From NCBI GenBank assembly GCA_965145485.1, contig CBCTCU010000005.1, positions 45,271-109,270 of the forward strand: 64,000 nucleotides of DNA, read 5' to 3'. The position numbers and the translations under genes are program-made. This document shows, piece by piece, positions 1 to 8,779 of this stretch; position 1 is the stretch's first letter, and each line of letters starts with the position of its first letter. The notes beneath the pieces were generated by a model that made no database searches, was not told the DNA's origin, and saw only the letters and a list, made by a program, of their open reading frames with translations. This stretch comes from CABQCM01 sp965145485 (lineage in GTDB: Bacteria > Bacillota > Clostridia > Oscillospirales > Acutalibacteraceae).

Positions 1-555
1 GACGGTATGGCGCCCGGCGAGATTGGGGGTGCCGATGTGAATGTTCATCTCGTCAATATCCTGTTTCAGCTCGCCCATCTCCAGGGTTACCTCACGGTAG
101 GTGTAGCCAAAGACCGGGTCGGTCTTGATGGGGGATGCCTGGAATATTTCCTGGGTAACCTCCATGCTCGGGCCGCCGCAATTGGTCGCGTCGATAAAAT
201 CGAACATGCCGCTAAGGTAGGTCCCGTCGGTGCTGTAGCGGGCCACCACCTTCATCTGCGCCCCGGCGGTGAAGATCTTGGAGCCGTCCGGCCGGACGGA
301 GGTGGGCTTGACATCCATCACCCAATACCAGTCGCCCCTTGAGGTCGACGCGGGCTCACGAACGCCGACAATATCGGTGGTGTAGCTGTCGCCCGCCTGC
401 TTTTGGGCAACCAGATCGTCCCCCGGCCAGCGCTGCACTTCCACCTCTACCAGCTCTTCCTCGGCCGACGGCGTGACAGCGGCGGGAACCCCTCCCGCCA
501 GCAAAACCGCCGCAAGCAGCGAAGAGAGCAATCTGCGTGTACGATGCTGTTTCAT
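1..555 (-). CDS. Large secreted modular protein, 5' part only
   Basis: The first 185 codons are in the window and the gene runs off the left edge. The start ATG at 555 follows AGGAGGTAGAAAACAGGT, a good ribosome site. Residues 1 to about 28 form a signal peptide (MKQHRTRR, then a Leu/Ala-rich core). The rest resembles one beta-sandwich module of the two giant proteins at 57-64 kb: it shares the pattern 'DPVFGYTYREVTLEM' with their 'DPDFGYFYRTLTATI' and a similar extracellular sequence character. By analogy the missing part probably holds more modules and a C-terminal dockerin, but none of that is visible here. The ligand is unknown. It is divergent from the araC-type gene at 1051. Confidence 0.85.
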   Translation of the reverse strand, partial: MKQHRTRRLLSSLLAAVLLAGGVPAAVTPSAEEELVEVEVQRWPGDDLVAQKQAGDSYTTDIVGVREPASTSRGDWYWVMDVKPTSVRPDGSKIFTAGAQMKVVARYSTDGTYLSGMFDFIDATNCGGPSMEVTQEIFQASPIKTDPVFGYTYREVTLEMGELKQDIDEMNIHIGTPNLAGRHTV

Positions 556-1050
556 ACCTGTTTTCTACCTCCTGGATACACACACTTTGATTGACAAACC
601 CGACCGAATATGCTACATTGAAGCCGCCGCATCCGGCCCCGCGCGTCGCGCCGCCATATGCCTGCGGCGTCTTGCGTAGCCTGCGCCCATGCACGCTCAT
701 GCGACACGATCCGTTATGCGCGTACGGCGCTGCCTTTCTGGGGCGGCACAGATCCGGCCTATGCGATGATACCATGAGCGCGCCGTGTGAATATATCCTT
801 CTACCTGGCTGCAAGCGTGCGCCTACTGAAATGCAAGCGCGGCTGCCTTTACAGGACCATATCCCGTCAGTACAAAGCGATCTCACGGCCATCGCACATG
901 ACCTCAGGGCCATGCCGAGCGGCAAAGCATCATAGCCATCCACCGTGATTATACCATATAATGCGCAAGAATTATATGGATAAATTTTATATTTATATGT
1001 TCTTTTTAAAGATTAACAGGTAATTATCAAAGTTTTGAAAGGATGATACG
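556..1050. other. Divergent intergenic region with promoter and repeat copy
   Basis: No convincing gene lies here. The stretch holds a plus-strand promoter at 591-619 and, at about 880-962, a copy of the dispersed palindromic element also found at 15.6 kb. The open frames crossing it lack ribosome sites and look like chance. Confidence 0.6.
591..619 (+). promoter_or_regulatory. Candidate sigma-A promoter upstream of the AraC regulator
   Basis: TTGACA (591-596), a 17-bp spacer and TACATT (614-619). It points at the AraC gene at 1051, which would give a leader of about 430 nt containing the palindromic repeat. Confidence 0.5.
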
Positions 1051-1803
1051 ATGAAGCAAAACCTCGTTGACCCCTATATCTACCGTATCACATGGGATCA
1101 CCGCGACCCAGGCTGGGCCAAGCCGGAGGAGCACATCCCCCACTTTGACCTGACCTTTGTCATCGACGGCCAGGCCGATTACTGGTGCGATGGGGAACAC
1201 TTCACGGTGGGGGAGGGGGAGTGTGCTTTTCTTCCCCGCAACAGCCTGCGCAAAATCGAATCCCCCGGCGGCTGCGAGATGATTGTGATCTATTTTTTCC
1301 TCACCGGCGAGGTCCCCTTTCATTTTCACCGCCACATTCGGGTGCGCAATATGAACTTGATGCTGTATTATCTTCACAGCTTCAACAACGCCTGGTGGCT
1401 GCGGCCCGAGCACTATTTGACCGAATGCCAGGAATTTTTTTATCTGATTCTGGACGAGCTGACCTGTTCGTGCATCCAAATGCCGCCCAACCCGATGGTG
1501 GAGTCGGCAAAAGACTACATCATCCACCACTGCGACGAATCTCTCAGCGCCCAGCGACTGGCCGAGCAACTTCGGCTGCACCCCAACTATTTCGGCCAGC
1601 TGTTTCAAAAGCATGAGGGCTGCACCGTGCGGGAATATATTACCGCATTCCGCATCCGCAAAGCGATGACCCTGCTCAAGCGGCAGGAGCTGTCGGTGCA
1701 GGAGGTGGCGGCCATGACCGGCTTCACCGACAGCCTGTATTTTACCAAGGTGTTTAAAAAGACCATAGGCCAGCCGCCCTCGCGCTATCGCAAAAACTTT
1801 TAG
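1051..1803 (+). CDS. AraC family transcriptional regulator
   Basis: A 250-residue cytoplasmic DNA-binding regulator. Residues about 25-110 look like the cupin-type sensor domain of AraC proteins (hydrophobic strands, 'PRNSLRKIES' turn). Residues about 150-250 hold the two helix-turn-helix motifs: 'LSAQRLAEQLRLHPNYFGQL' and 'VQEVAAMTGFTDSLYFTKVF', followed by the family signature 'KKTIGQPPSRYR'. Length is typical. The start is preceded by GAAAGGATGATACG. It lies between the divergent modular secreted protein and a downstream dockerin protein. Many family members act on neighbouring carbohydrate-use genes, so control of one or both neighbours is plausible, but the inducer cannot be read from sequence. 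Confidence 0.93.
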   Translation: MKQNLVDPYIYRITWDHRDPGWAKPEEHIPHFDLTFVIDGQADYWCDGEHFTVGEGECAFLPRNSLRKIESPGGCEMIVIYFFLTGEVPFHFHRHIRVRNMNLMLYYLHSFNNAWWLRPEHYLTECQEFFYLILDELTCSCIQMPPNPMVESAKDYIIHHCDESLSAQRLAEQLRLHPNYFGQLFQKHEGCTVREYITAFRIRKAMTLLKRQELSVQEVAAMTGFTDSLYFTKVFKKTIGQPPSRYRKNF

Positions 1804-1893
1804 TTTCACGCTCCAAAAAGCCCTTGCCCACTGGTTCTCAGATGATTTGTTAATTTCTATAAAATATTACCGTTTTTTTGTGGAATATCATTC

Positions 1894-1922
1894 TTTACAC
1901 GCTGCGATATAGGAAGTAAAAT
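1894..1922 (+). promoter_or_regulatory. Candidate promoter of the dockerin gene at 2006
   Basis: TTTACA (1894-1899), 17-bp spacer, TAAAAT (1917-1922), about 80 bp before the start codon. Confidence 0.45.
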
Positions 1923-2005
1923 ACAGATAAGTCCAAATGATTTTCTCTCGTTCTCCGCCAAAGCATGGATTTTAGTCTCATCCACACAAGCAAGGGGGTA
2001 GCGTT

Positions 2006-2884
2006 ATGAAGTTAACAAGATGGCCCTGGATCCTCCTGATCCTGGGGTTGATGGTATCGCCGGCCGTCGCAGACGAGTCGCCGGTAACCTTCCACCCATA
2101 CGCTGGCGACGTTTCCAAGGACGCATATCTGGATGCGCGGGATGCGCTTTCTGTGCTTCAGTACTCGGTCGGGCTCATTGCGTTTGACCCAGATCAGGAA
2201 CGGGCGGGCGATACGAATGGGGACGGCTCGATCGACGCCGGCGACGCGCTCATCGTGCTTCAGACGTCGGTTGGGGTACAGGATCCACTCGATTGGACCA
2301 TGGAGGATGCGGCCGCACCCACCGGCCCGGCAGCGTTGGGCATACGGCAGGGCTTATCGCCCTGTTTCCCCGTCGAGCCCGATCCCGATCCGGAGGAAAA
2401 GCAAGAATTCGCGTCGCTCGACGCCCTACAGCAGTATATCTCCTCGGGTCAGATTAACATCCCCCAGGATCAGCTCTGGCTTCCCGATGACAAATTTTAT
2501 ATTGTCGTCTCCGATTTTTGGGCTTTGGATAACAACTATGGCTATACGGTAGAGAACCGGGAAGCGGAATATTGCCTGTCTTTTACCTTCCTGCCCAATG
2601 CAGGCTCGGTACAGCAGGCCCTGCGCACGATACTACCGCCGGCCGATACCGCCGGCGCTCATCTTCCCCTGCTCTGGGCACAATGGGAGGATGGCGCCGC
2701 CCTGGTATCCCAAACCAGCGCTCCGGTCTTTGCCTTCATGGTTGGTGATACTGCCGCCGTCGTCCAGACAAAGGCGGAGGTCGATCTGCACTTGTTGCTT
2801 AAATCGTATAACGTCTCAAAATATGCGGAACGGGCCCTGTTCGGCTGGAGGAAGGATTTTTCCCTGATAACGCCGCAAGGATGA
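2006..2884 (+). CDS. Small secreted protein with N-terminal dockerin
   Basis: A 292-residue secreted protein. Residues 1-23 form a signal peptide (MKLTRWPW, Leu/Ile/Val core, cleavage near AVADES). The dockerin follows directly at about residues 32-92: two Ca-binding-loop-plus-helix halves, 'DVSKDAYLDARDALSVLQYS' and 'DTNGDGSIDAGDALIVLQTS'. Dockerins normally sit at the C-terminus, so this position is odd. A Pro/Asp-rich linker (about 115-130) leads to a C-terminal domain of about 160 residues that I do not recognise. Ribosome site AAGGGGGTAGCGTT precedes the ATG. It probably docks an unknown binding or inhibitory domain onto the extracellular complex. Confidence 0.88.
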   Translation: MKLTRWPWILLILGLMVSPAVADESPVTFHPYAGDVSKDAYLDARDALSVLQYSVGLIAFDPDQERAGDTNGDGSIDAGDALIVLQTSVGVQDPLDWTMEDAAAPTGPAALGIRQGLSPCFPVEPDPDPEEKQEFASLDALQQYISSGQINIPQDQLWLPDDKFYIVVSDFWALDNNYGYTVENREAEYCLSFTFLPNAGSVQQALRTILPPADTAGAHLPLLWAQWEDGAALVSQTSAPVFAFMVGDTAAVVQTKAEVDLHLLLKSYNVSKYAERALFGWRKDFSLITPQG

Positions 2885-3210
2885 AGAGGCAGCGGCCCCG
2901 CCCGGGGATGGGCTACATCTCTCAAAACCCATGACAGCGGGCGGCCCAACATGGTACGTTGATACCCGCGGGCGATAAGGGAAGAGGGACTGCGTCGCAC
3001 CGGAGGCGTGTCCGATTCCCACAAGGCCCCTTATGGAGATAGGCCGTCTTTGCATTCACCCGAGGCTTTTGCAGCAGAGGTTTTTTCCCATCGCAGTCCG
3101 TGCGCCTTGTGTTATTCGAGCCAACAGCCGCATTTCCCATGCACGCAAACAATCCCCTGACGCCAAAAAGCGTCAGGGGATTTGCGATCCATACTACCGA
3201 ACTGTTTTTG
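2885..3210. other. Intergenic region between convergent genes
   Basis: Apart from the hairpin at 3152-3181 I see no gene or site here. Confidence 0.5.
3152..3181. terminator. Bidirectional hairpin between convergent genes
   Basis: A perfect 12-bp stem, ATCCCCTGACGC / GCGTCAGGGGAT, closes the loop CAAAAA. It lies between the dockerin gene (plus) and the Xre gene (minus). There is no long T tract on either side, so termination strength is uncertain. Confidence 0.6.
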
Positions 3211-3417
3211 TCAATAACGCAGCAGATCGGTCAACGTGATGTGCATCTGGGCGCTGATATTCTCCAGCACCCGCAGGCTCGGGTTGGCCTTGCCGTTTTC
3301 CAGCCGGGACAAATAACGGGAACTGATGCCGCAACCGCGGGCAAAGCTCTTTTGTGAGATATCCTCTTTCGCGCGGTAGTCCGCGACCCTGCGTCCAATC
3401 ATAGCGCTGATTTCCAT
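3211..3417 (-). CDS. Small Xre-family HTH regulator
   Basis: A 68-residue single-domain DNA-binding protein, essentially only the lambda-repressor-like helix-turn-helix: 'DISQKSFARGCGISSRYLSR' followed by 'LENGKANPSLRVLENISAQM'. I chose ATG at 3417 rather than an upstream GTG at 3426 because GAGGGGTGAGTCAT gives good spacing to 3417. It is closely related in layout to the Xre protein at 33307, which has the same 'LSQxENxxANPSLxxLExIS' pattern. Targets are unknown. Confidence 0.85.
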   Translation of the reverse strand: MEISAMIGRRVADYRAKEDISQKSFARGCGISSRYLSRLENGKANPSLRVLENISAQMHITLTDLLRY

Positions 3418-3536
3418 ATGACTCACCCCTCGCTTTTATTGTACATAAGCCAGAAGTAAAGTCCATGAGATATTGTTCGCATTCAGGAAAAATATTGAAA
3501 TTATTCTTCCCTGATGCATATTCGGCTGTCCCCCGC

Positions 3537-4412
3537 TTATTGATTCCCCACATACCGTATCTGAATGTGGCCGGCCGCGATCTCCTGATACTCCTGCGGG
3601 GCCTGCTGTGCATAGGCGGGATCGTTGGTGTACAGCACGTAATCGTCGGCGTATCCCGACAGGCCGATGTAGATCATTCCGCTGTCCACGCGGAGAATGT
3701 CAGCCCCCAGGCCGGCCTCCATGACCGCAAAGCGGTACATCACCCCTGCCGGCGTGCTGACCTCATACTGATTGACCAGCGTCCCCTCGCTCATAACGTC
3801 GGATAAAAACAGGCTGGCGTCGCCGTCGAGCAAATCGGCGTACGAGCCCGACTCGGTCGGGCTGTCAAAAATTTCGCTATCCCAGTTTTCATCGGTATAT
3901 TCGGGGGTCCCAATGACATAGTCGCCGTCCATGGTGACCCCTTTTCCAAAGCCGAGGGCGTCGTGGTTGGAAACGCTGACCGTCAGAACCCCATCCTTGA
4001 CCTCAAAGGTCAGGGTAGCCCCGTCCCCCGTATTATAGGTGCAGGTGGCCTCGTCGGCCGACAGCAAATGCGCAACCCCCTCGGTCGTGCCGACATTCGC
4101 CCCGCTGCGCGCATTGACCGAGAAGAAAAAGGAGGTCTTGGTCTCCTCGTTGATGGTAATGGTCGCCGCCTGCGACTGAGGGACGCCGGTGCGCTGCCAC
4201 ACGCCGGTAAAATTTCCCTCCCCAAGCTGGGACTGTACCGGCCGGGAGGAGGACGCCGCGCTACCGGCCGACGATATCTCGCCCTCACCGGCGTTCTGAG
4301 ATGCCTGGCAACCGCCCAGCAGCAAAGCGAGCAACAGGGCAACCGCCAAAGCCAGCAGCCGCGTACAGCGCCTGGTTCGTACCCTGCGCCGGGATGTTAT
4401 CGGATGCTTCAT
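3537..4412 (-). CDS. Putative lipoprotein
   Basis: A 291-residue predicted lipoprotein. Residues 1-34 form a long signal peptide with an Arg-rich n-region and Leu/Ala core ending in the lipobox LLGGC, so Cys35 would be lipidated. A Ser/Gly linker (about 40-62) leads to a beta-rich exposed domain. Residues about 65-170 read 'GNFTGVWQRTGV' and later 'DGVLTVSVSN', resembling the small beta-barrel domains that measure 'effect size' in lipoproteins of Clostridia; I do not assign a family. It lies downstream of tyrA on the same strand but behind a gap of about 135 bp, so its link to the aromatic operon is doubtful. Confidence 0.85.
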   Translation of the reverse strand: MKHPITSRRRVRTRRCTRLLALAVALLLALLLGGCQASQNAGEGEISSAGSAASSSRPVQSQLGEGNFTGVWQRTGVPQSQAATITINEETKTSFFFSVNARSGANVGTTEGVAHLLSADEATCTYNTGDGATLTFEVKDGVLTVSVSNHDALGFGKGVTMDGDYVIGTPEYTDENWDSEIFDSPTESGSYADLLDGDASLFLSDVMSEGTLVNQYEVSTPAGVMYRFAVMEAGLGADILRVDSGMIYIGLSGYADDYVLYTNDPAYAQQAPQEYQEIAAGHIQIRYVGNQ

Positions 4413-4547
4413 ACAACCACATTCCTTACTCTAAATTCAGCCGCGCCCACCGGTGCTCGGCACCTCGGAGGCTGCGGTCAAAGGTTTCTTCCTGTGGATG
4501 CAGCGCCGTATCCCTTGCCGGACTACCAAAGGCGCCGCAAGAGGCGG

Positions 4548-5426
4548 TCACTGCCCGCGCCGGCCGGCCAAACGCTTTGGCGAGTCGGTGACATTCAGGC
4601 GCTGCCGCCGCTCGCTCGAGGTCACAAACCTCTCGCGCAGCACGCCCGCGTCACCCGAGCGCAGCGCCTCTTTTATTATATCCAATTGTATCTCAAAATG
4701 CTCGATGCAGTCAAGCAGATTGTTCCGGTTGATCAAAAACAGCTCGCTCCACAGCGTCTCGTTGATATTGGCGATGCGGGTCAGGTCCCGATAGCTGTCG
4801 CCAATAAAGCAGCCGGTGTCCCTTCCCTCGAGGTCGCTGTTGATCAGGGCGACCGCCAGGGCGTGGGGAAGCTGGGAGGTAAAGGCGATCAGGCGGTCAT
4901 GCTCGACGGGCGAGACACGCACCACCCGGCCAAAGCCCATGGCCAGCACCAGCTTCTCGACCATATCCAGGTTTTCCGGCCGGTTTTGCTCGAGCGGGGT
5001 GAGGATATAGTTGGCCCCCTCGAACACCTCGGCGCTGGCGAAATCAAAGCCACGCTTCTCCCGACCGGCCATGGGATGCCCGAGGACGAAATCGGCCTGG
5101 GGCGGAAAGAGGTCGCCGCAGGTTTGCAGTATCTGCTCCTTCACCCCGGTGGTATCCGTGATGACCGACCCCGGGCGCACACAGCCGCCATACTGCTCCA
5201 AAAAAGGGCGCATTGCGTCAGGATACAGGCAAACGACCGTCAAATCAGCCTGCGGGAGGTAATCCCCCGCGTTGCATGAGCCGGCCGCAATCGCGCCCGA
5301 CTCGACCGCCTTTTTTACCGTCCCGGCATCGCGGTCGACCCCGTAGACCGTGTGACCACCCAGTTTTTTCAGGCTCAGGGCAAAGGAGCCGCCGATCACT
5401 CCCAACCCGACAATGACAATGTTCAA
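4548..5426 (-). CDS. tyrA: Prephenate dehydrogenase
   Basis: TyrA oxidatively decarboxylates prephenate to 4-hydroxyphenylpyruvate using NAD(P)+, the first committed step to tyrosine. The Rossmann motif GLGVIGGS is at residues 7-14, the nucleotide-specificity Asp lies in 'YGVDRD', and the substrate-binding segments 'LGHPMAGREKRG' and 'HDRLIAFTSQLPHALA' are present. At 292 residues it is the short form without the C-terminal ACT domain, so tyrosine feedback would need another mechanism. I prefer TTG at 5426 over TTG at 5432: AAAGGGG is correctly spaced only for 5426, and the resulting N-terminus MNIVIVGLG matches the family. Last gene of the aromatic operon, 158 bp after aroQ. Confidence 0.95.
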   Translation of the reverse strand: MNIVIVGLGVIGGSFALSLKKLGGHTVYGVDRDAGTVKKAVESGAIAAGSCNAGDYLPQADLTVVCLYPDAMRPFLEQYGGCVRPGSVITDTTGVKEQILQTCGDLFPPQADFVLGHPMAGREKRGFDFASAEVFEGANYILTPLEQNRPENLDMVEKLVLAMGFGRVVRVSPVEHDRLIAFTSQLPHALAVALINSDLEGRDTGCFIGDSYRDLTRIANINETLWSELFLINRNNLLDCIEHFEIQLDIIKEALRSGDAGVLRERFVTSSERRQRLNVTDSPKRLAGRRGQ

Positions 5427-5584
5427 GGCCAAGCCCCTTTCCCTCGTTTATGCTACCATGCTCTGCCCTTTCCCCGCGCGGCGGCACACTCTCACAGCCT
5501 TGCGCGCCCCGCCGACCACGGCGGGCGGCGGATGCCGCCCACAGGATACCGGCCGCATCGGCCAACCCGCGGAGAAGGGCCAGC

Positions 5585-6034
5585 TCAATTTTTTCCCTTG
5601 GAGGCGTATTGCTCGAGCGCGTCAAGCGCCATGCCGTAGCCCGCCTCCCCATGGCCGGCAATCTGCGCGATGCAGGCCGGCGCGGTAACCGACACCCTGC
5701 GGAATTCCTCTCTCGCGTGGATATCGGACAGATGCACCTCCACCGCCGGGATGGGGGCGATGGCCTTGAGCGCATCGTAGATGGCATAGCTGTAATGGGT
5801 ATAAGCGCCCGGATTGATCACCAGGCCGTCGTAACGCTCAAAGTAAGCGCGATGGATCGCATCGATGAGAGCGCCCTCGCTGTTGCTCTGGTAAAAGGCC
5901 AGCGTATGGCCGCGCCGCTCCCCCTCCTGCTTCAAATCACGGCAAAGATCGTCGAGCGACCGGCTGCCATAGACCCCTTTTTCCCGAATGCCCAGCATAT
6001 TGAGGTTCGGGCCGTGGATTACCATAATCTTCAT
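5585..6034 (-). CDS. aroQ: 3-dehydroquinate dehydratase, type II
   Basis: AroQ dehydrates 3-dehydroquinate to 3-dehydroshikimate, step 3 of the shikimate pathway. 149 residues, typical for the type II dodecameric enzyme. The signature 'IHGPNLNMLGIREKGVYG' carries the lid and active-site Tyr; 'INPGAYTHYSYAI' and 'EVHLSDIHAREEFR' carry the substrate-binding Asn, His and Arg. The start ATG at 6034 overlaps the aroK stop codon (ATGA), which indicates translational coupling. Confidence 0.97.
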   Translation of the reverse strand: MKIMVIHGPNLNMLGIREKGVYGSRSLDDLCRDLKQEGERRGHTLAFYQSNSEGALIDAIHRAYFERYDGLVINPGAYTHYSYAIYDALKAIAPIPAVEVHLSDIHAREEFRRVSVTAPACIAQIAGHGEAGYGMALDALEQYASKGKN

Positions 6035-6561
6035 TCCCTGTGCTCCTCCCGGGCCGCCCTGCCTTCCCTGGCCCACCGGCAAATTCGCTGCGCCGCTTCC
6101 ATGGGGGCAAGATTTCCCGCCAGCACCCAGTCGGCTGCGGCAAGATAGAGCGGACGGCGCTCCTGCTCCAGCACAAAGACCTGCCCGGCCCCCTGGCTCA
6201 GCAGCGGGCGCGAAGCGGTGTCGACGTCGCCGGCAATATCCCGCGCGCTGCGGTCGAGGAAAACGATCCGGCAGCTTTGGCGCAGCAGGTCAATGTTCCG
6301 TTGCCGCTTGACCACCCCGCCCCCGGCCGCAATGACGGTATGGCGGCGCTGCGCCAGCAGGCGGCATGCCTCGGTCTCGGCGTCGCGAAAGCGCTCCTCC
6401 CCCTCGGCAAACAGCTCTTTGACGGTACGCCCGGTCATCGACTCGACCGTCTCGTCCATATCGGCAAAGGTCCACCCAAGCCGCTCGGCGGTCAGAGCGC
6501 CCACCGTCGACTTACCGCACCCAGGCAGACCGATGAGAAGAATATTGCTCTTGGAATTCAA
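6031..6561 (-). CDS. aroK: Shikimate kinase
   Basis: AroK phosphorylates shikimate at the 3-hydroxyl with ATP. Walker A is GLPGCGKST, the Asp of 'FADMDETVE' and Arg of 'GEERFRDAE' bind shikimate, 'AAGGGVV' is the conserved glycine turn, and 'ASRPLL' holds the lid-region Arg. 176 residues. The frame also has a TTG at 6582 overlapping the aroE stop, but AGAAGGGGGAG sits just upstream of TTG 6561 and would lie inside the gene if 6582 were used, so I prefer 6561. Both candidates are TTG, which suggests modest translation. Followed by aroQ with an ATGA overlap. Confidence 0.95.
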   Translation of the reverse strand: MNSKSNILLIGLPGCGKSTVGALTAERLGWTFADMDETVESMTGRTVKELFAEGEERFRDAETEACRLLAQRRHTVIAAGGGVVKRQRNIDLLRQSCRIVFLDRSARDIAGDVDTASRPLLSQGAGQVFVLEQERRPLYLAAADWVLAGNLAPMEAAQRICRWAREGRAAREEHRE

Positions 6562-6578
6562 GTCCAGGCTCCCCCTTC

Positions 6579-7547
6579 TCAAAAGCGTCCAGCCAGCTCG
6601 GCGGTCAGAGCGCCCACCATCGCCGGGTCAATCGACCGGCCGAGCCATATCTCCTGCGCCGCGACGGCCTGGGCCACCAGCATGGTCAGCCCATTGACCG
6701 CCGGCTTTCCCGCCCGGCGGGCCAGGCGTAAGAATTCGGTTTCCCTTGGATTATATATCAAATCGGCCGCCGCGTCAAATTTTGATAAAATCTGCTCCCC
6801 CACCGGGCTGACCCCGGTATGGGGAAACATCCCGACCGGCGTAGCGTTGACCACCAGCGCGCCCGCTATCCCTTCGAGCGTATCGTAGCCGATGACCTGC
6901 AATCGATCGTCCTCCTGCCAGCCGGGAAGACGGGCCCTCTCTCCCGCCTGGGAGGGACGGCGGGTGACGGCATACAGCCGCTTGACCCCGCAATCGAGCA
7001 GCCAGGCCGCCGCCGCGCGATAGGCCCCGCCCGTACCCAGCACGGCGGCCACCCCGCCTGCCGGGTCGATCCCGGCGCTTTGGAGCATCCGCCCAAACCC
7101 CGCATAGTCGGTATTGTAGCCATACAGCCCCGTCCCTGCCGGCGGCTGCTCCCCCTCCGCTGGGCCGCCGGCCAGCGGCTTACAGGGGGAAGGCCGGCCG
7201 GGAGCGCCGCTATCCGATTCCCGGGAAGCCGCGGGGCGATGCGCCGGCCCCAAATCCTGCGCCAAAGGGGGCCGGCCGACGGCTACCGTGTTGACCGCGC
7301 CGATGGCGGCCGCCTCGGGCGAAAGCCCGCTCAGCTGGGGCAAAATGACCTCCTTATAGGGGATGGTCACATTGAAGCCGTCGTAGCCCTCCTCCGTCAG
7401 CCTCTGTGCGGCCGACGCGGCCTCAGCGGGGGAAAGCTCCCGCAGGTCATACCGCCCCTGCACCCCCAGCAGCTCAAACAGCCGGGTGTGTATGACCGCC
7501 GACAGGCTGTGGGAGAGGTGCTCACCGATCAGGCAAAACCGCTTCAT
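6579..7547 (-). CDS. aroE: Shikimate dehydrogenase with internal low-complexity insert
   Basis: AroE reduces 3-dehydroshikimate to shikimate with NADPH. Evidence: the substrate motif 'EHLSHSLSAVIH' at residues 9-20, catalytic Lys65 in 'VTIPYKE', 'GAVNTV' at 83-88, 'GYNTDYAGF', the Rossmann motif 'VLGTGGA', and 'VNATPVGM'. At 322 residues it is some 40-50 longer than usual. The excess is a Gly/Pro/Ala-rich insert at about residues 91-139 (DNA about 7130-7277), placed exactly in the loop between the 'VNTV' strand and the 'GYNTD' helix. The start at 7547 overlaps the pheA stop (ATGA). The catalytic core is intact, so it is probably functional. Confidence 0.95.
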   Translation of the reverse strand: MKRFCLIGEHLSHSLSAVIHTRLFELLGVQGRYDLRELSPAEAASAAQRLTEEGYDGFNVTIPYKEVILPQLSGLSPEAAAIGAVNTVAVGRPPLAQDLGPAHRPAASRESDSGAPGRPSPCKPLAGGPAEGEQPPAGTGLYGYNTDYAGFGRMLQSAGIDPAGGVAAVLGTGGAYRAAAAWLLDCGVKRLYAVTRRPSQAGERARLPGWQEDDRLQVIGYDTLEGIAGALVVNATPVGMFPHTGVSPVGEQILSKFDAAADLIYNPRETEFLRLARRAGKPAVNGLTMLVAQAVAAQEIWLGRSIDPAMVGALTAELAGRF

Positions 7548-8779
7548 CGGTCTGCCCTCCCGGCGCGGTAGCTGCCCAGCAGGCGGAAATAATCGGCATG
7601 GGCGGCAATCCCGCTGAGCGCCCGCTTGACCGGCTCGGACTCGACGCTGCCCTGCAGGTCGACATACAGAAAGTACTTCCACCGGCTGTCGCGCAGGGGC
7701 CGGCTTTCAATTTTAAGCAGGTTCACCGATTGCTCAAAGAAATAGCCCAGCAGCTTATACAGGGTGCCCGCCCGATCGTCGAGGGAAAAGACCACGCTGG
7801 TCTTGTCGTCGCGCGGGGTGACCCGCTGCGCCCGCTCGATGAGCACAAAGCGGGTGGTGTTGTCCTTGAGGTCGTTGATATCGGAGGCCAAAACCTCCAG
7901 CCCGTACAGGGACGCCGCCCTGCGGCTGGCAATGGCCGCGACCGAGGGATCCTTCTCCCTCGCCACCGAAAGGGCGGCGGCCGCGGTATTCAGCCACGGG
8001 ACCGGCCGCATGGCGGGATACTGCTGGAGAAAAGCGCGGCTCTGCTCCAGCCCCTGGGGGTGGGAGCGCACCTCGCGGATCCCGTCGAGCGGCGCGCCGG
8101 GCAGGCCAAGCAAATGCTGACGGACGGTGACGTATTCTTCCCCCGTAATGTAAAAATCATACTGGTGCAGCAGGTCGTAGACCTCGCTGACGCCGCCGGT
8201 GGAGGAGTTTTCAATCGGCAGCACACCGCAGCCGATCTCGCCCTGGCGCAGCGCCTCAAACACGTCGGCAAACCGGGGGTAATTGCGGCGGGGCGCGCCG
8301 GGGCCGAAGGCCTGCTCCAGCGCCGCTTCGGAAAAGGACCCCTCCTCCCCCTGAAAACCAATCGGAAACCGGATGTCGTCGGCGGGGGCCTGCGCACACA
8401 GCGGGGCCTCGCGGGTTTGCAGGGGATGGTTCACCGGGCCGTGCTCCCCACACGGGAGGCTGCCCTCTTGCGCGGGGCCGGATGCGGCCTCACAGGGCGA
8501 CGGCGCCGAGCCCGCGCCGGCTTGTTCCTGCCAGTCGCGGCTTACCTCCATCAGGGATTCGAACAGCCTGCGCACCCCCGGGCGCAGCGACGGGTCGGCA
8601 ACCGCCGCCTCGGCCTTTTGCAGCACTACTTCCTCCCTGCCCGGCTGCAACACCGGCAGGCCGTGCTCTTTTTTATACCGCGCGATATTTTCTACCGCCC
8701 GCATCCGCTGCTCATATAGCGCGCAGATTTCCCCATCCAGGCGGTCAATCTCAGCCCGGTACTCCTCCAGCTTGGTCAT
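7544..8779 (-). CDS. pheA: Bifunctional chorismate mutase / prephenate dehydratase
   Basis: Converts chorismate to prephenate and then phenylpyruvate, the branch to phenylalanine. Residues 1-85: AroQ-class chorismate mutase helices ('LEEYRAEIDRLDGEICALYE'). Residues about 137-310: prephenate dehydratase ('GFQGEEGSFSEAA', 'GVLPIENSSTGGV', and the catalytic Thr in 'DNTTRFVLI'). Residues about 325-405: ACT domain with the Phe-binding motif 'KIESRPLRDSRW', so feedback inhibition by phenylalanine is expected. A linker of about 50 Gly/Pro/Ala-rich residues (about 86-135) joins mutase and dehydratase; it is longer than usual. Stop overlaps the aroE start. ATG at 8779 follows GAAAGGATCGAG. Confidence 0.96.
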   Translation of the reverse strand: MTKLEEYRAEIDRLDGEICALYEQRMRAVENIARYKKEHGLPVLQPGREEVVLQKAEAAVADPSLRPGVRRLFESLMEVSRDWQEQAGAGSAPSPCEAASGPAQEGSLPCGEHGPVNHPLQTREAPLCAQAPADDIRFPIGFQGEEGSFSEAALEQAFGPGAPRRNYPRFADVFEALRQGEIGCGVLPIENSSTGGVSEVYDLLHQYDFYITGEEYVTVRQHLLGLPGAPLDGIREVRSHPQGLEQSRAFLQQYPAMRPVPWLNTAAAALSVAREKDPSVAAIASRRAASLYGLEVLASDINDLKDNTTRFVLIERAQRVTPRDDKTSVVFSLDDRAGTLYKLLGYFFEQSVNLLKIESRPLRDSRWKYFLYVDLQGSVESEPVKRALSGIAAHADYFRLLGSYRAGRADR

